Positions 24,741 through 35,295 of a DNA stretch of 64,000 nt are shown piece after piece. The translations under genes and the position numbers were made by a program. Within the stretch, counting starts at the first letter, position 1. Each line of letters opens with the position of its first letter. The notes under the pieces are model-generated. The model made no database searches and was not told the DNA's origin. It saw nothing but the letters and a program-made list of their open reading frames with translations. Origin of the DNA: Anaerococcus sp. (GTDB lineage Bacteria; Bacillota; Clostridia; Tissierellales; Peptoniphilaceae); contig NZ_JAPJPG010000001.1 of assembly GCF_030825785.1 (NCBI RefSeq), positions 8,624 to 72,623 on the forward strand, written 5' to 3'.

Positions 24741-25621
24741 TATTTTGCCAACCTTTCTATTGCCTTCTTCTGTAAGAAAGTAAGTAAGAGGAGGAATAAG
24801 AATAAAATCACTCCTGCAGCCATAGCCTGACCGTATCTGTATTCCACATAGAACTTGTTGTAGATATAAAATACCGCAGTTACAAGTCTATTGCCGACAC
24901 CTGCCCTGCCATTAAAGAGGGCAAAGATTGAATTGTAGACCTTAAAGGCTGTGATAAAACTTGTCAAAAACAAGAAGGTAATGATTGACTTAAGCTGTGG
25001 GAGGGTGATCTTCCTAAATTGCTCCCAGCTACTTGCTCCAAACATCTCAGCAACCTTGTAATAATTTTTATCAATTGACCTAAGACCTGCGAGTATTACT
25101 ATAATATTAAAGGCCAAGGCGTTCCATACACCAAAAATTATAAGGGCTGTCATATTATAATCAGGATCATTTAGAAAGTCTATCGGTGCAAGACCAACAA
25201 AGCCTAGGACATAATTGATAAAACCGTATTGGCCGTGGAATAAATATCTAAACACAATACCTATAGCTATAACGCTGGTTAGGTAAGGGATAAAGAACAA
25301 GGTCTCGAAGAACTTACCTCCCTTGATATTGGTATTTAGGACTAGGGCTATAAGCATAGATATAATTATTGATAAGGGAACAACTGTTACCGCATATATT
25401 AAGGTGTTTATCATAGCCCTCTTAAATAGAGGGTCTTTTAATACAATCGGAAAATTTGAAAGGCCTACAAAGCTAGGTGCGAGTATGTTGTTATTTTGCA
25501 TACTCATCACAAAGGTCCTAAACAAAGGATAGACAGAAAATACAAGGATAGATATAAGGGCTGGGGCCAGGTATAGCCAAGCCTTGTTGTTTTTTTCCGC
25601 AGAATACTTAAGCTTTTTCAT
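24740..25621 (-). CDS. ABC sugar/G3P transporter permease (UgpA-like)
   Basis: The 293-residue MalF/UgpA-type permease begins with a short basic leader, then AWLYLAPALISILVFSVYPL, typical of UgpA. The EAA-type loop is KVAEMFGASSWEQFRKITLPQLK. It overlaps both neighbours by one base, giving a tightly coupled operon with the ATPase gene upstream. Confidence 0.92.
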   Translation of the reverse strand: MKKLKYSAEKNNKAWLYLAPALISILVFSVYPLFRTFVMSMQNNNILAPSFVGLSNFPIVLKDPLFKRAMINTLIYAVTVVPLSIIISMLIALVLNTNIKGGKFFETLFFIPYLTSVIAIGIVFRYLFHGQYGFINYVLGFVGLAPIDFLNDPDYNMTALIIFGVWNALAFNIIVILAGLRSIDKNYYKVAEMFGASSWEQFRKITLPQLKSIITFLFLTSFITAFKVYNSIFALFNGRAGVGNRLVTAVFYIYNKFYVEYRYGQAMAAGVILFLFLLLLTFLQKKAIERLAK

Positions 25622-26691
25622 TAGTAAACCCTACTTCCGTCTTCTTCAAAAATATAAATTGATGGATAGTCTATAGATATTCCTATCTCATCGCCCGCTT
25701 TAATCTTAAGCTTGCTATCTACTATCATCTTAGAAGATATATTATCTAGGTCAAAGTGAAGGATCATATATCTTCCTATCATCTCTATAGAATCAACCCT
25801 TACCCTAATATCACTATGATCATCAAGGATAAAGTGCTCTGGCCTAATGCCTACTAGATAGTCTCCATCATTTAACTCTTTTTTAAATCTTTCTTTCTCG
25901 AAATCCTCTAGCTTAAGCTTTAGGTCAGAAGAAATTAGCTTATCATCCTTCTTTTCAAATTCAAAAATATTTATAATAGGATTTCCTATAAATTTCGCAA
26001 CAAAGAGATTTGCTGGGTTGAGGTAGAGATTTTGTGGCTTATCATATTGTTGGATAACTCCCTTATCCATCAAGGCTATATAATCAGATATGGAAAGAGC
26101 CTCTTCCTGGTCATGAGTTACAAAAATCGTAGTCACGCCAACTTCCTTGACTATATTTCTAATCTCTTCTCTGATAGAAAGCCTAAGTCTTGCATCTAGG
26201 TTACTTAAAGGCTCATCTAGTAGAAGAGTCTTTGGATTTTGGATAAGGGCACGTGCTATAGCCACCCTTTGTTGTTGACCACCTGAGATTTGTCCAGGCT
26301 TTTTATCTTTTATCTCTCCAATATAGGCGAGATCCATGTATTTTTGGGCAATCTTGATTGCTTCTTGCTTTTTTACTTTCTTATCTCCAACTGTAAGTGG
26401 GAAGATAATATTTTCTAGAACGGTCATGTGAGGATATAGGGCGTAGTTTTGAAAAACCATGCCTATATCACGGTCTTTGGGGTGTTTGTTTATTACACTT
26501 TCCCCATCGAACTTGATATCTCCCTTAGTTGGGTCAAGGATTCCTGCTATTATGTTTAGTATAGTAGACTTACCGCAGCCAGAAGGTCCTAGAAGAGTAA
26601 CCAAGGCTCCATCTTCTATATCTAAGTCGATAGACTTTAAGGCCTCGTAACCATTTTCATAAACTTTGTTTAGATTCTCAATATTAATCAT
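25621..26691 (-). CDS. ABC sugar/G3P transporter ATPase (UgpC/MalK-like)
   Basis: The 356-residue ATPase has Walker A GPSGCGKST, Q-loop GMVFQNYALYPHMTV, signature ISGGQQQR, Walker B LLLDEPLSNLDA and switch His in VTHDQEEA. The C-terminal OB-type regulatory domain is partly preserved (GIRPEHFIL). It is coupled by overlap to the UgpA-like permease. A second MsmK-like ATPase is encoded at 34148-35281; such ATPases can be shared among importers. Confidence 0.93.
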   Translation of the reverse strand: MINIENLNKVYENGYEALKSIDLDIEDGALVTLLGPSGCGKSTILNIIAGILDPTKGDIKFDGESVINKHPKDRDIGMVFQNYALYPHMTVLENIIFPLTVGDKKVKKQEAIKIAQKYMDLAYIGEIKDKKPGQISGGQQQRVAIARALIQNPKTLLLDEPLSNLDARLRLSIREEIRNIVKEVGVTTIFVTHDQEEALSISDYIALMDKGVIQQYDKPQNLYLNPANLFVAKFIGNPIINIFEFEKKDDKLISSDLKLKLEDFEKERFKKELNDGDYLVGIRPEHFILDDHSDIRVRVDSIEMIGRYMILHFDLDNISSKMIVDSKLKIKAGDEIGISIDYPSIYIFEEDGSRVY

Positions 26692-26707
26692 AATACCTCT
26701 TTAATAA

Positions 26708-27031
26708 TTATTCCAAGGGAAAGGCCAATAAGATTATAAGCATAGCAAGCATCAGACCTATTCCAATTAGGGTAAACCGATCTTCTTGTTTCTTTAGGGC
26801 TAGAATTACCAAGGCTATCGATAAGAAAAATAGGAATAGATAAATCTGTATAAAAATCCCCTCGTCAAATTTTCTGTAAACTAACATCATTATCACTACA
26901 GCCGCAAGCAAAAGTATCACCGAAATAATGATTTTGCTCTTCTTATTTTCCATAATCGAATTAAGAAAGCTTATAGCAGCAATAACCATAAGCAAGGGCC
27001 ATAATAGATAATCAAAAAATAAATTTATCAT
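26708..27031 (-). CDS. Small membrane protein, four helices
   Basis: The 107-residue protein has about four hydrophobic segments and few charged loops. Its start is preceded by agaggta. It lies 16 bp upstream of the ABC ATPase gene, so it heads the importer operon. No family recognised. A role in the importer is only suggested by position. Confidence 0.65.
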   Translation of the reverse strand: MINLFFDYLLWPLLMVIAAISFLNSIMENKKSKIIISVILLLAAVVIMMLVYRKFDEGIFIQIYLFLFFLSIALVILALKKQEDRFTLIGIGLMLAMLIILLAFPLE

Positions 27032-27118
27032 AATACCTCTGTCTATAATTATATCATAAGTAAAATTATATTTGATAGTATTTTCCTTAATTTAATATGA
27101 TAATTTCCGAATTTCACA

Positions 27119-27156
27119 AAAAAATACCAAGCAAAGACCTAAACTCTTGCTTGGTA
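27119..27156 (-). terminator. Terminator of the polysaccharide gene set
   Basis: taccaagcaa / ttgcttggta pair; the minus-strand tail is ttttttt. Confidence 0.88.
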
Positions 27157-27162
27157 ACTTAA

Positions 27163-27588
27163 TTATTCCACTGGCTTTAACAAGTCAGACTTGATGTAGC
27201 CTGCTTGGCCATTTACCGATACTCTTGACCAGCCGTCTTTTTCTAATAGCACTAGGATCTCATCTCCAGGATGAGCCTCTCCTACTATTTCAGAATCTGT
27301 TGTTGGGTCAAGTCTTATATTTACAATATCTTCTACTTGGTAATCTACTCCAGCCATCACATTCGAAGACCCATCTTTTTCTGTTTCATCTTTTAGAGTC
27401 TCGCCCTGGTCATTTACTTCAGTATTTTCTTCTTCAGTATCTTCTTCTCTATTTGTATCTTCAGCCTTTTGACTAACTTGGCTTTCTTCATTTGCTTCTG
27501 GATGACGCTTAGATTCGTAAGTGTCATTAGCACATGAAGCCATAACAAGGCTTAAGGCTAATATCATAAGTACTTTAATCTTTTTCAT
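27163..27588 (-). CDS. Lipoprotein with C-terminal SH3b domain
   Basis: The 141-residue protein has a lipoprotein signal with MASC (Cys19), an acidic Glu/Thr-rich tether, and a bacterial SH3 domain from about residue 80 (VNIRLDPTTDSEIVGEAHPGDEILVL ... GYIKSDLL). SH3b domains bind peptidoglycan or glycan. It is the last gene of the polysaccharide operon and its start overlaps the stop of the kinase-like gene by one base, so a role at the wall-glycan interface is plausible. Confidence 0.8.
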   Translation of the reverse strand: MKKIKVLMILALSLVMASCANDTYESKRHPEANEESQVSQKAEDTNREEDTEEENTEVNDQGETLKDETEKDGSSNVMAGVDYQVEDIVNIRLDPTTDSEIVGEAHPGDEILVLLEKDGWSRVSVNGQAGYIKSDLLKPVE

Positions 27589-28247
27589 TAATCTTCTCCA
27601 AACATTTCTTTAACTTCGGTTTCGCTGTGGATGTAGTTGGTTAAAACTATACCTAGGATTTCTGCATTTACATTTTCAAGTTGTTTTATAGACTCTCCGT
27701 ATAGGTCATTGTCCTTGTTGGCAAAGGTAGTAAATACTAGGACCTTATCGCAAAGAGCAAGGAACATATTGGCTTCTGGTATATCCTTGTTTGCAGTTGT
27801 ATTTACAAAGATATAATCGAATGAATCTCTTAGGCTTTCTATGAAGTTTTTGATCTCTGATGGTTCTAGGAACTCATCTGCATAATCAGAAACCTTGCCC
27901 GAATACATCAGGTAGATATTGTCGAACTTTTCGTCGAATTTGATAAGGTCGTCTTTTGGATAACCTCCAAGTACTCCATCGATAAAGCCCCTTTCCTCAT
28001 TCATATCAGTCAAATCTTCTAGGGCAGGTTCCCTTAGATTGGCATCGATTATTAGGATCCTATCTCCTCCTTCAGCCAGATGTTTGGCCATTATATAAAT
28101 ATTTAGGTCCTGGTCGGTGTGGTTTGTTGTAGATGTAAATCCTATAAGCCTATCGTCATTGTCGAGATTTTTTATTATCTCATCTTCAAGATCGTAAAAG
28201 GCTTGAAGAGCTATTTCTTTTTTCTCTTCGTCTTTTTTCCTAAACAT
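27588..28247 (-). CDS. CpsD/BY-kinase-like ATPase lacking its Walker A motif
   Basis: The 219-residue protein aligns by eye with CpsD/CapB bacterial tyrosine kinases. The helix ALQAFYDLEDEIIKNL, the strand LIGFTST, the conserved Walker A' ILIIDANLREPAL, GFIDGVLGG and FDYIFVNTTA occupy the usual positions. Where SxxPGEGKST should be, it has TSTTNHTDQDLN: no Gly-Lys-Thr/Ser P-loop. The Walker B Asp of IDTPP is also missing. There is no C-terminal Tyr cluster. It is therefore probably a non-catalytic partner of the adjacent Wzz-like protein, with which it overlaps. Confidence 0.72.
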   Translation of the reverse strand: MFRKKDEEKKEIALQAFYDLEDEIIKNLDNDDRLIGFTSTTNHTDQDLNIYIMAKHLAEGGDRILIIDANLREPALEDLTDMNEERGFIDGVLGGYPKDDLIKFDEKFDNIYLMYSGKVSDYADEFLEPSEIKNFIESLRDSFDYIFVNTTANKDIPEANMFLALCDKVLVFTTFANKDNDLYGESIKQLENVNAEILGIVLTNYIHSETEVKEMFGED

Positions 28248-29172
28248 CTAATTCTCCTTTACTATATGGGGCAAGCTTACCAATTATTGGATAATCCTTC
28301 TTTGTAGTATCCTTATTAGACCTATTTTGTTTATTGATTCCATAAATGATCTCATCTTGGTCTATTATTGTAGTTTCACCGAAATCTTCTTCATCGACAT
28401 TTATTGGATCAATTTTTTGTGTACCTGTAAAGTCTCTATCATCATCGTTATCGTCATCATTATAGGCATAGGATGAATAGTCTTCTTCTTTCTTAAAACT
28501 TACTCTTCCGTCTTTTACTTCTCTTTTGGAATCAGAAGTAATTTTCCCATAATCATCTTCATAAGTTTCGTAATCTTCAAGGTCTTCTTCAAGCTCTTCT
28601 ACTTTTTGTGCCTTAGCTAGAAGGATCTTGTTATTAAAAGAGTTTACCCTAATCATTCCTATAAGAGTCGCTAGGACAAATACTCCAAGTCCTACAATAG
28701 ATGCGTAAGTTTTGCCATTGTTTATCCTGCCTGCAGATCGGTAGGAGTATTCCATAACTTGGGCATCTGTTCCGTAAATATTTCCTATAACTCTAACAGC
28801 AAGGTCTGCGTATTCATCTGCTATGTCTTCTGCCCTTAGCTTGTTTGTATCTGTAACTACAATATCTACTACAGATGAGCCTTCTATAGGCTCTATGCTA
28901 AGTTTTGCATCGAGCATTCCCAAAGACATATCTATTCCTAGGTTGTCCAGTACTGTATTTTTAATCTTATTTGAGTTAATAGTGGCTGCGTAGGTACTTG
29001 CATCTCCTGCATTCTCATTTACATCCTCAATATCTGTAGTTATAATCTTACTTTTTGCCCTATATTCATTAAAACCTGAATAGCTTAGGGCGAAGTAGAA
29101 TATAACTGCTGCTAGTATTCCACAGATTAGTCCTACTGGAATTGCACTAAATAGCGATCTTTTTTCTTTCAT
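28240..29172 (-). CDS. Wzz/CpsC-like chain-length or BY-kinase adaptor protein
   Basis: The protein of about 310 residues has a transmembrane helix near residues 8-28, an extracellular domain with the VVDIVVTDTNKLRAEDIADEYADLAVRVI pattern of Wzz/CpsC, and a second helix (ASIVGLGVFVLATLIGMI). A long acidic cytosolic tail follows with a Tyr/Asp-rich stretch (SSYAYNDDDNDDDRD). CpsC normally activates CpsD at this tail. The ATG at 29172, after ggaggt, is preferred over an upstream in-frame start. It overlaps the kinase-like gene by 8 bp. Confidence 0.8.
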   Translation of the reverse strand: MKEKRSLFSAIPVGLICGILAAVIFYFALSYSGFNEYRAKSKIITTDIEDVNENAGDASTYAATINSNKIKNTVLDNLGIDMSLGMLDAKLSIEPIEGSSVVDIVVTDTNKLRAEDIADEYADLAVRVIGNIYGTDAQVMEYSYRSAGRINNGKTYASIVGLGVFVLATLIGMIRVNSFNNKILLAKAQKVEELEEDLEDYETYEDDYGKITSDSKREVKDGRVSFKKEEDYSSYAYNDDDNDDDRDFTGTQKIDPINVDEEDFGETTIIDQDEIIYGINKQNRSNKDTTKKDYPIIGKLAPYSKGELDV

Positions 29173-29173
29173 T

Positions 29174-29953
29174 TTAACCTCCAAAATCCTTAGCGCCTTC
29201 AATCATCAACCGCCTTGCTTTTCTTATGCCTAATTCTCCTACCTTATCAGGATAGTTTCTAACAAAATATTCTATATAAAACCTATACATTCTTGGAAAA
29301 AGTGCCTTGGAAAGTTTTCCCTTATCATAAAAGAACTTCTCGTCAAAGCCTGTAAACCAAGTCGAATCGTCATTGTAGATTTTCGCTATAAGTTTAGTAG
29401 AAGTCCTCACTCTTAGCTTATTTCTAATGCAATCTGCGATAAAGATCGAATCTTCACCCGCACCATTTCCAGTTCCTGCTCCAAAATATGTGGACAATAA
29501 TATATTTTTCTCAAGGATTTTCTCTCGCTTAAAAGCGAAATGAACTGATCCATATCTTAAAGCATTGTAGATCTTTAGGTCTTTTTCTTCCTTGACCTTG
29601 ATAGTCTCAGCTCCATCCTTATAAATTATGGTCTTCATCACAAAAAAGTCTACATCAGGATGTTCGATAAAGGCTTCCTTGATTTTTCTTTCGTAATCAT
29701 CTTCTAAGACTTCATCGTCATCACAAAATAAGACGACATCTGCCCTAGAATTTAAAATAGCGAGATTTCTCGACCTACCAAGTCCCCTCGTATCAGTCGA
29801 TATCATCCTTACTCTAAAGCCATCTTCCTCGACTTCCTCGTAGGAATTATGATCTGTTTGGTTGATAATTAAGCAGTCCGTACTTAAGTTAAATCTCTTA
29901 TAAAAACTAATATCGCATACATTCATAGCAGAAATCAAAACTTCTATATTCAT
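29174..29953 (-). CDS. Glycosyltransferase family 2
   Basis: The protein of about 259 residues has a GT-A fold pattern: MNIEVLISAMNVCDISF start, the nucleotide-sugar/metal motif VVLFCDDDEVLEDDYE and GAGTGNGAGEDSIFIADCI downstream. It is soluble. The ATG at 29953, two bases before the preceding gene's stop and after aggta, is chosen over the longer frame. It is located between a membrane GT2 and the Wzz-like gene; acceptor unknown. Confidence 0.82.
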   Translation of the reverse strand: MNIEVLISAMNVCDISFYKRFNLSTDCLIINQTDHNSYEEVEEDGFRVRMISTDTRGLGRSRNLAILNSRADVVLFCDDDEVLEDDYERKIKEAFIEHPDVDFFVMKTIIYKDGAETIKVKEEKDLKIYNALRYGSVHFAFKREKILEKNILLSTYFGAGTGNGAGEDSIFIADCIRNKLRVRTSTKLIAKIYNDDSTWFTGFDEKFFYDKGKLSKALFPRMYRFYIEYFVRNYPDKVGELGIRKARRLMIEGAKDFGG

Positions 29954-29954
29954 A

Positions 29955-31097
29955 TTACCTCGTACTTTCTGCCTTTTCCCAAGTGGCCTTACTCTTACCT
30001 GTAAGCTCGTTTTTTGCTCCGAGTATTTGGGCAAGCATCATCATAGAATAATATCTTGGAAAATAGACGATTTTTTTCTTAGACTTGCTTGCCTGACCCA
30101 AAGCGGCAAGAATTATAAAGACTATCTGGCCTAGAAGGATTATCTTGTAGATAAATCCTTGTCTAATAAGAAATATATTACTTATAAATAATACTATATG
30201 AAAGAAAGCCTGCAAGAATCTCAAGGTTTTGTGGTTGAAATGGAAGAAGGAAAACCAACCGTATTCGAAAATATTTAGCCTTCTAAGATTGGTCCTAATA
30301 TTTGTAAGAATCCTTCTTTGCATCCTGACCTTTCTCTTAAACTCATCTCTTGTAGTAGATCCTGCCTTCTCAAAAGCTAGGGCATCCTCATTATAAAGGG
30401 CCCTCTTGCCGTTAAGAGCTGCGTGAAGGGGCATTTCGTAATCGTGAGAGCTTACTAAGTTATAATTCCTATAGTCCTTCTTCCTACAAGCATAAATTGC
30501 ACCATTTCCTGCAGCTATTGTTTTAATATTTGACTCGATTTTTCTCATAGTAAGTTCCATATTCCAATAGGTATTCTCCGCTACAACCGAAGCTGTCTCA
30601 TCTTCCTTGTAGATAAGAGACCCGCAGACATATTCTATATCGTCTGAAGTAAAATATGAAACAAGCTCACTTATGGCATCTTCCTTAAAGATCGAATTTG
30701 CATCAGAAAAGACTAAAATCTCTCCCTTGGCGACCTCTACCGCCTCGTCCTGGGCGTTGGTCTTGCCTAAATGATTTCTTACGGTATTTACTCTAATATC
30801 AAAGTCCGGATGACTTTTTATAAAATTTTCACTAAGCTCCACAGTCTTGTCATTTGAGGCATCATTTGCAATAATAACTTCAAAATCTGGATAGTCAGTT
30901 TTTATAATATTATTGAGCTTCTTCTCAATGACTTTCTCCTCGTTATAGGCTGAGATAATCACAGAAACTTTGGGCTTGTATGTGTAATCTTTAGCGTTCT
31001 TCCTTTTTATAATTTTATCTAATAACAAAAGTGTCAATGGGTAGCCTATCATAGGATAGAATATTGCAAAGGCCGACACCCAAAATATTATTTTCAT
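29955..31097 (-). CDS. Membrane glycosyltransferase family 2
   Basis: The protein of about 380 residues has an N-terminal membrane helix, a GT2 catalytic domain (KVSVIISAYNEEKVIEKKL, IIANDASNDKT, EILVFSDANSIF, and a QxxRW-like MQRRILTN) and C-terminal helices. This is the layout of processive or lipid-linked synthases such as the glucosaminyl-transferase/hyaluronan group. The ATG at 31097 follows aaggagag. It is the first gene of the set. No Wzx flippase or Wzy polymerase is near, so the enzyme itself may extrude the chain (inference). Confidence 0.82.
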   Translation of the reverse strand: MKIIFWVSAFAIFYPMIGYPLTLLLLDKIIKRKNAKDYTYKPKVSVIISAYNEEKVIEKKLNNIIKTDYPDFEVIIANDASNDKTVELSENFIKSHPDFDIRVNTVRNHLGKTNAQDEAVEVAKGEILVFSDANSIFKEDAISELVSYFTSDDIEYVCGSLIYKEDETASVVAENTYWNMELTMRKIESNIKTIAAGNGAIYACRKKDYRNYNLVSSHDYEMPLHAALNGKRALYNEDALAFEKAGSTTRDEFKRKVRMQRRILTNIRTNLRRLNIFEYGWFSFFHFNHKTLRFLQAFFHIVLFISNIFLIRQGFIYKIILLGQIVFIILAALGQASKSKKKIVYFPRYYSMMMLAQILGAKNELTGKSKATWEKAESTR

Positions 31098-31233
31098 AAG
31101 CACTCTCCTTAGCTTATTATATAACATTCATTATACTGTAAGCAAATCGAGATTGCCCTTTTTCAAGCTTTTTTTGTAAGAGCTTGTAAAAATTATCACT
31201 AGGGATAAACTAATAGGTAGGAAAGGATACATT

Positions 31234-32412
31234 ATGACTATAGAATTAGACATTATACAGACTCTAGGAATTGGTATGATTGCCTATATTATTGGAGTCT
31301 TAATCAAAAATAAATTTGAATTTTTTAGAAAATTTTTCATTCCATCTCCTGTAATAGGAGGTCTTATTATTAGCCTTGTGATATTTATAATCAAGGAAAG
31401 GGCCGAGATCGACTTTAAATTCGACGGAACCCTCCAAGACTTCTTTATGAATATCTTTTTTGCATCCATAGGCCTTGCCGCATCCTTTAAAAGTTTGAAA
31501 AAGGCGGGAGTGATTGGCCTTAAGCTTGCAATCGTAATAATCCTCCTCTTACCCTTACAAAATGTAATCTCTGTAGGAATTTCCCTCATCCTGGGCATAA
31601 ATCCACTCCACGGTGTGGCTATGGGATCGACTTCAATGACTGGAGGAATAGGATCTGCCATATCTTTTGGAAAAATCATGGAGGCTAAGGGAGCAGTGGG
31701 AAGCACCTCCATAGGGGTAGCAGCGGCGACCTTCGGACTTTTGGTTGGAAGCCTGGTAGGAGGACCTGTCGCAAAAAGACTAATAAAAAGTCACTCGCTT
31801 AGGTCAAAGGGTGCCTTGTACGAATCAAAAGATAACAATATTAGAAGAATAATAAATCAATCTTCCTTGATGAAGGCCATAATACTCATAAGTCTGTCAG
31901 CCTTCTTGGGAACTTTTATAAACAAAATCCTTGCCCTAACTTCCCTAAGCTTTCCCTACTATGTAGGCTGCCAATTCGGAGGTCTAATCGTAAGAAACAT
32001 CTACGACCTACTAGGAAAAGACGTGGACCTTACTAATGTAAATATAGTAGGAAATATTTCCCTCAACCTCTTCCTATCCCTTGCCCTAATCAACCTAAAT
32101 ATTTCGGCAATAATAGGCCTTGCAGGACCTATGTTTGTAATCTTAATCTCCCAAGCGATTTTTATAGGAGTCTATACAAGCCTTGTGACATACAGATTTT
32201 GTGGCAAAGACTACGATGCTGCAGTAATGGCAGCTGGTCATTGCGGAGTAGGCCTTGGACAGACACCAAATGCCATGGCAAATATGGAAGCAGTTATAGA
32301 AGAAAAGGGCCCAGCAGATATAGCAATGTTCGTATTTCCCATAGTCCTAGCAGTTGCAGTAAATCTCTTCAACCCTCTAGTCATTACATTTTTTATAGAT
32401 TTATTGGCATAG
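31234..32412 (+). CDS. gltS: Sodium/glutamate symporter GltS
   Basis: The 392-residue membrane carrier takes up glutamate with Na+. It has about ten hydrophobic segments in two repeats and the ESS-family motifs PSPVIGGLI, HGVAMGSTSMTGGIGSA and CGVGLGQTPNAMANM. Ribosome site gaaagga. It is a monocistronic gene, divergent from the polysaccharide operon, with its own terminator. Confidence 0.92.
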   Translation: MTIELDIIQTLGIGMIAYIIGVLIKNKFEFFRKFFIPSPVIGGLIISLVIFIIKERAEIDFKFDGTLQDFFMNIFFASIGLAASFKSLKKAGVIGLKLAIVIILLLPLQNVISVGISLILGINPLHGVAMGSTSMTGGIGSAISFGKIMEAKGAVGSTSIGVAAATFGLLVGSLVGGPVAKRLIKSHSLRSKGALYESKDNNIRRIINQSSLMKAIILISLSAFLGTFINKILALTSLSFPYYVGCQFGGLIVRNIYDLLGKDVDLTNVNIVGNISLNLFLSLALINLNISAIIGLAGPMFVILISQAIFIGVYTSLVTYRFCGKDYDAAVMAAGHCGVGLGQTPNAMANMEAVIEEKGPADIAMFVFPIVLAVAVNLFNPLVITFFIDLLA

Positions 32413-32416
32413 GAAA

Positions 32417-34111
<1,695 letters not shown>

Positions 34112-34147
34112 TCATTTTAGTCTTTTTCTAATATCTAACAAATATTT

Positions 34148-35281
34148 TTAACTAATGGTCTTTTCTGTATCTATATCGAAGAAATGTCCCTTGGCTACAT
34201 TTATGCTAAGCTTCACACGCTCTCCTGGATTTCTGTACTCCATTGCCCCAACCCTTGAAGCAAACTCGTTATTTCCTTGTTTTGTATAAAGGATTGTTTC
34301 ATTTCCAAGTAGCTCTGACATTACTACTTCCGCATCAATTGTTGAACTTGGGTAGGTCTCTCTTGCTATTTCGCTGCTTGATATATCTTCTGGTCTTATG
34401 CCGAAAATAGCTTTCTTGCCAACATAGCCCTTCTTTTCTAGGGTCTTTCTGTGTCCTTCAGGTATTTGTATACAAAGGCCATTACTATCCATCATTTCAG
34501 ATCCAAGAATATTTACCTCAAAGAAGTTCATTGAAGGACTTCCTATAAATTCTGCCACGAATTTGTTGACTGGCTTATTGTAAAGTTCATAAGGTGTTCC
34601 TATTTGCTCTATTCTTCCTATGGTACCAGACCCGTCTGGATTTTTCCTTGAGCTCATTATTACAATCCTATCAGCTAGGGTCATGGCTTCGGTCTGATCG
34701 TGGGTTACATATATGGTTGTTGCTCCAATACGGCGGTGAATCTTAGAAATTTCTGCCCTCATTGAAACTCTAAGCTTAGCATCTAGGTTTGATAGGGGCT
34801 CATCCATCAAGAAGACTTTGGCTTCACGTACAATTGCCCTACCCATTGCCACACGTTGCCTCTGACCTCCTGAAAGATCAGCTGGTTTACGTTTTAATAG
34901 TTCCGTTAAGTCAAGAATCTCTGCTGCTTCCTTGACGCGTCTATCAATTTCATCCTTTTTTAGATCTCTAAGTTTTAAAGCAAAGGCCATGTTATCGTAG
35001 ACAGTCATGTGGGGATAGAGGGCGTAGTTTTGAAATACCATAGCGATTTCACGATCTTTAGCAGATTTTTCATTAACTAGCTCATCATCTATGAAAAGCT
35101 CCCCCTCTGTTATATCTTCAAGACCTGCAATCATACGAAGGGTGGTAGACTTACCACAACCAGAAGGTCCTACAAAGACAATAAATTCCTTGTCCTTTAT
35201 GTCTAGATTGAAATCTTCTACTGCATAGTGGGTAGATTTCGGATATTTTTTGTATATATGATTTAATTTTAAAGTTGTCAT
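34148..35281 (-). CDS. msmK: Multiple-sugar ABC transporter ATPase MsmK
   Basis: The 377-residue ATPase has Walker A GPSGCGKST, Q-loop GMVFQNYALYPHMTV-type MVFQNYALYPH, signature LSGGQRQR, Walker B FLMDEPLSNLDA, H-loop VTHDQTEA, and the MalK-type C-terminal domain (FGIRPEDIS). In streptococci MsmK serves several sugar importers and energises msmEFG transport. It lies in the msm operon between gtfA and dexB. Confidence 0.93.
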   Translation of the reverse strand: MTTLKLNHIYKKYPKSTHYAVEDFNLDIKDKEFIVFVGPSGCGKSTTLRMIAGLEDITEGELFIDDELVNEKSAKDREIAMVFQNYALYPHMTVYDNMAFALKLRDLKKDEIDRRVKEAAEILDLTELLKRKPADLSGGQRQRVAMGRAIVREAKVFLMDEPLSNLDAKLRVSMRAEISKIHRRIGATTIYVTHDQTEAMTLADRIVIMSSRKNPDGSGTIGRIEQIGTPYELYNKPVNKFVAEFIGSPSMNFFEVNILGSEMMDSNGLCIQIPEGHRKTLEKKGYVGKKAIFGIRPEDISSSEIARETYPSSTIDAEVVMSELLGNETILYTKQGNNEFASRVGAMEYRNPGERVKLSINVAKGHFFDIDTEKTIS

Positions 35282-35295
35282 GTGCTAATTCCTAA

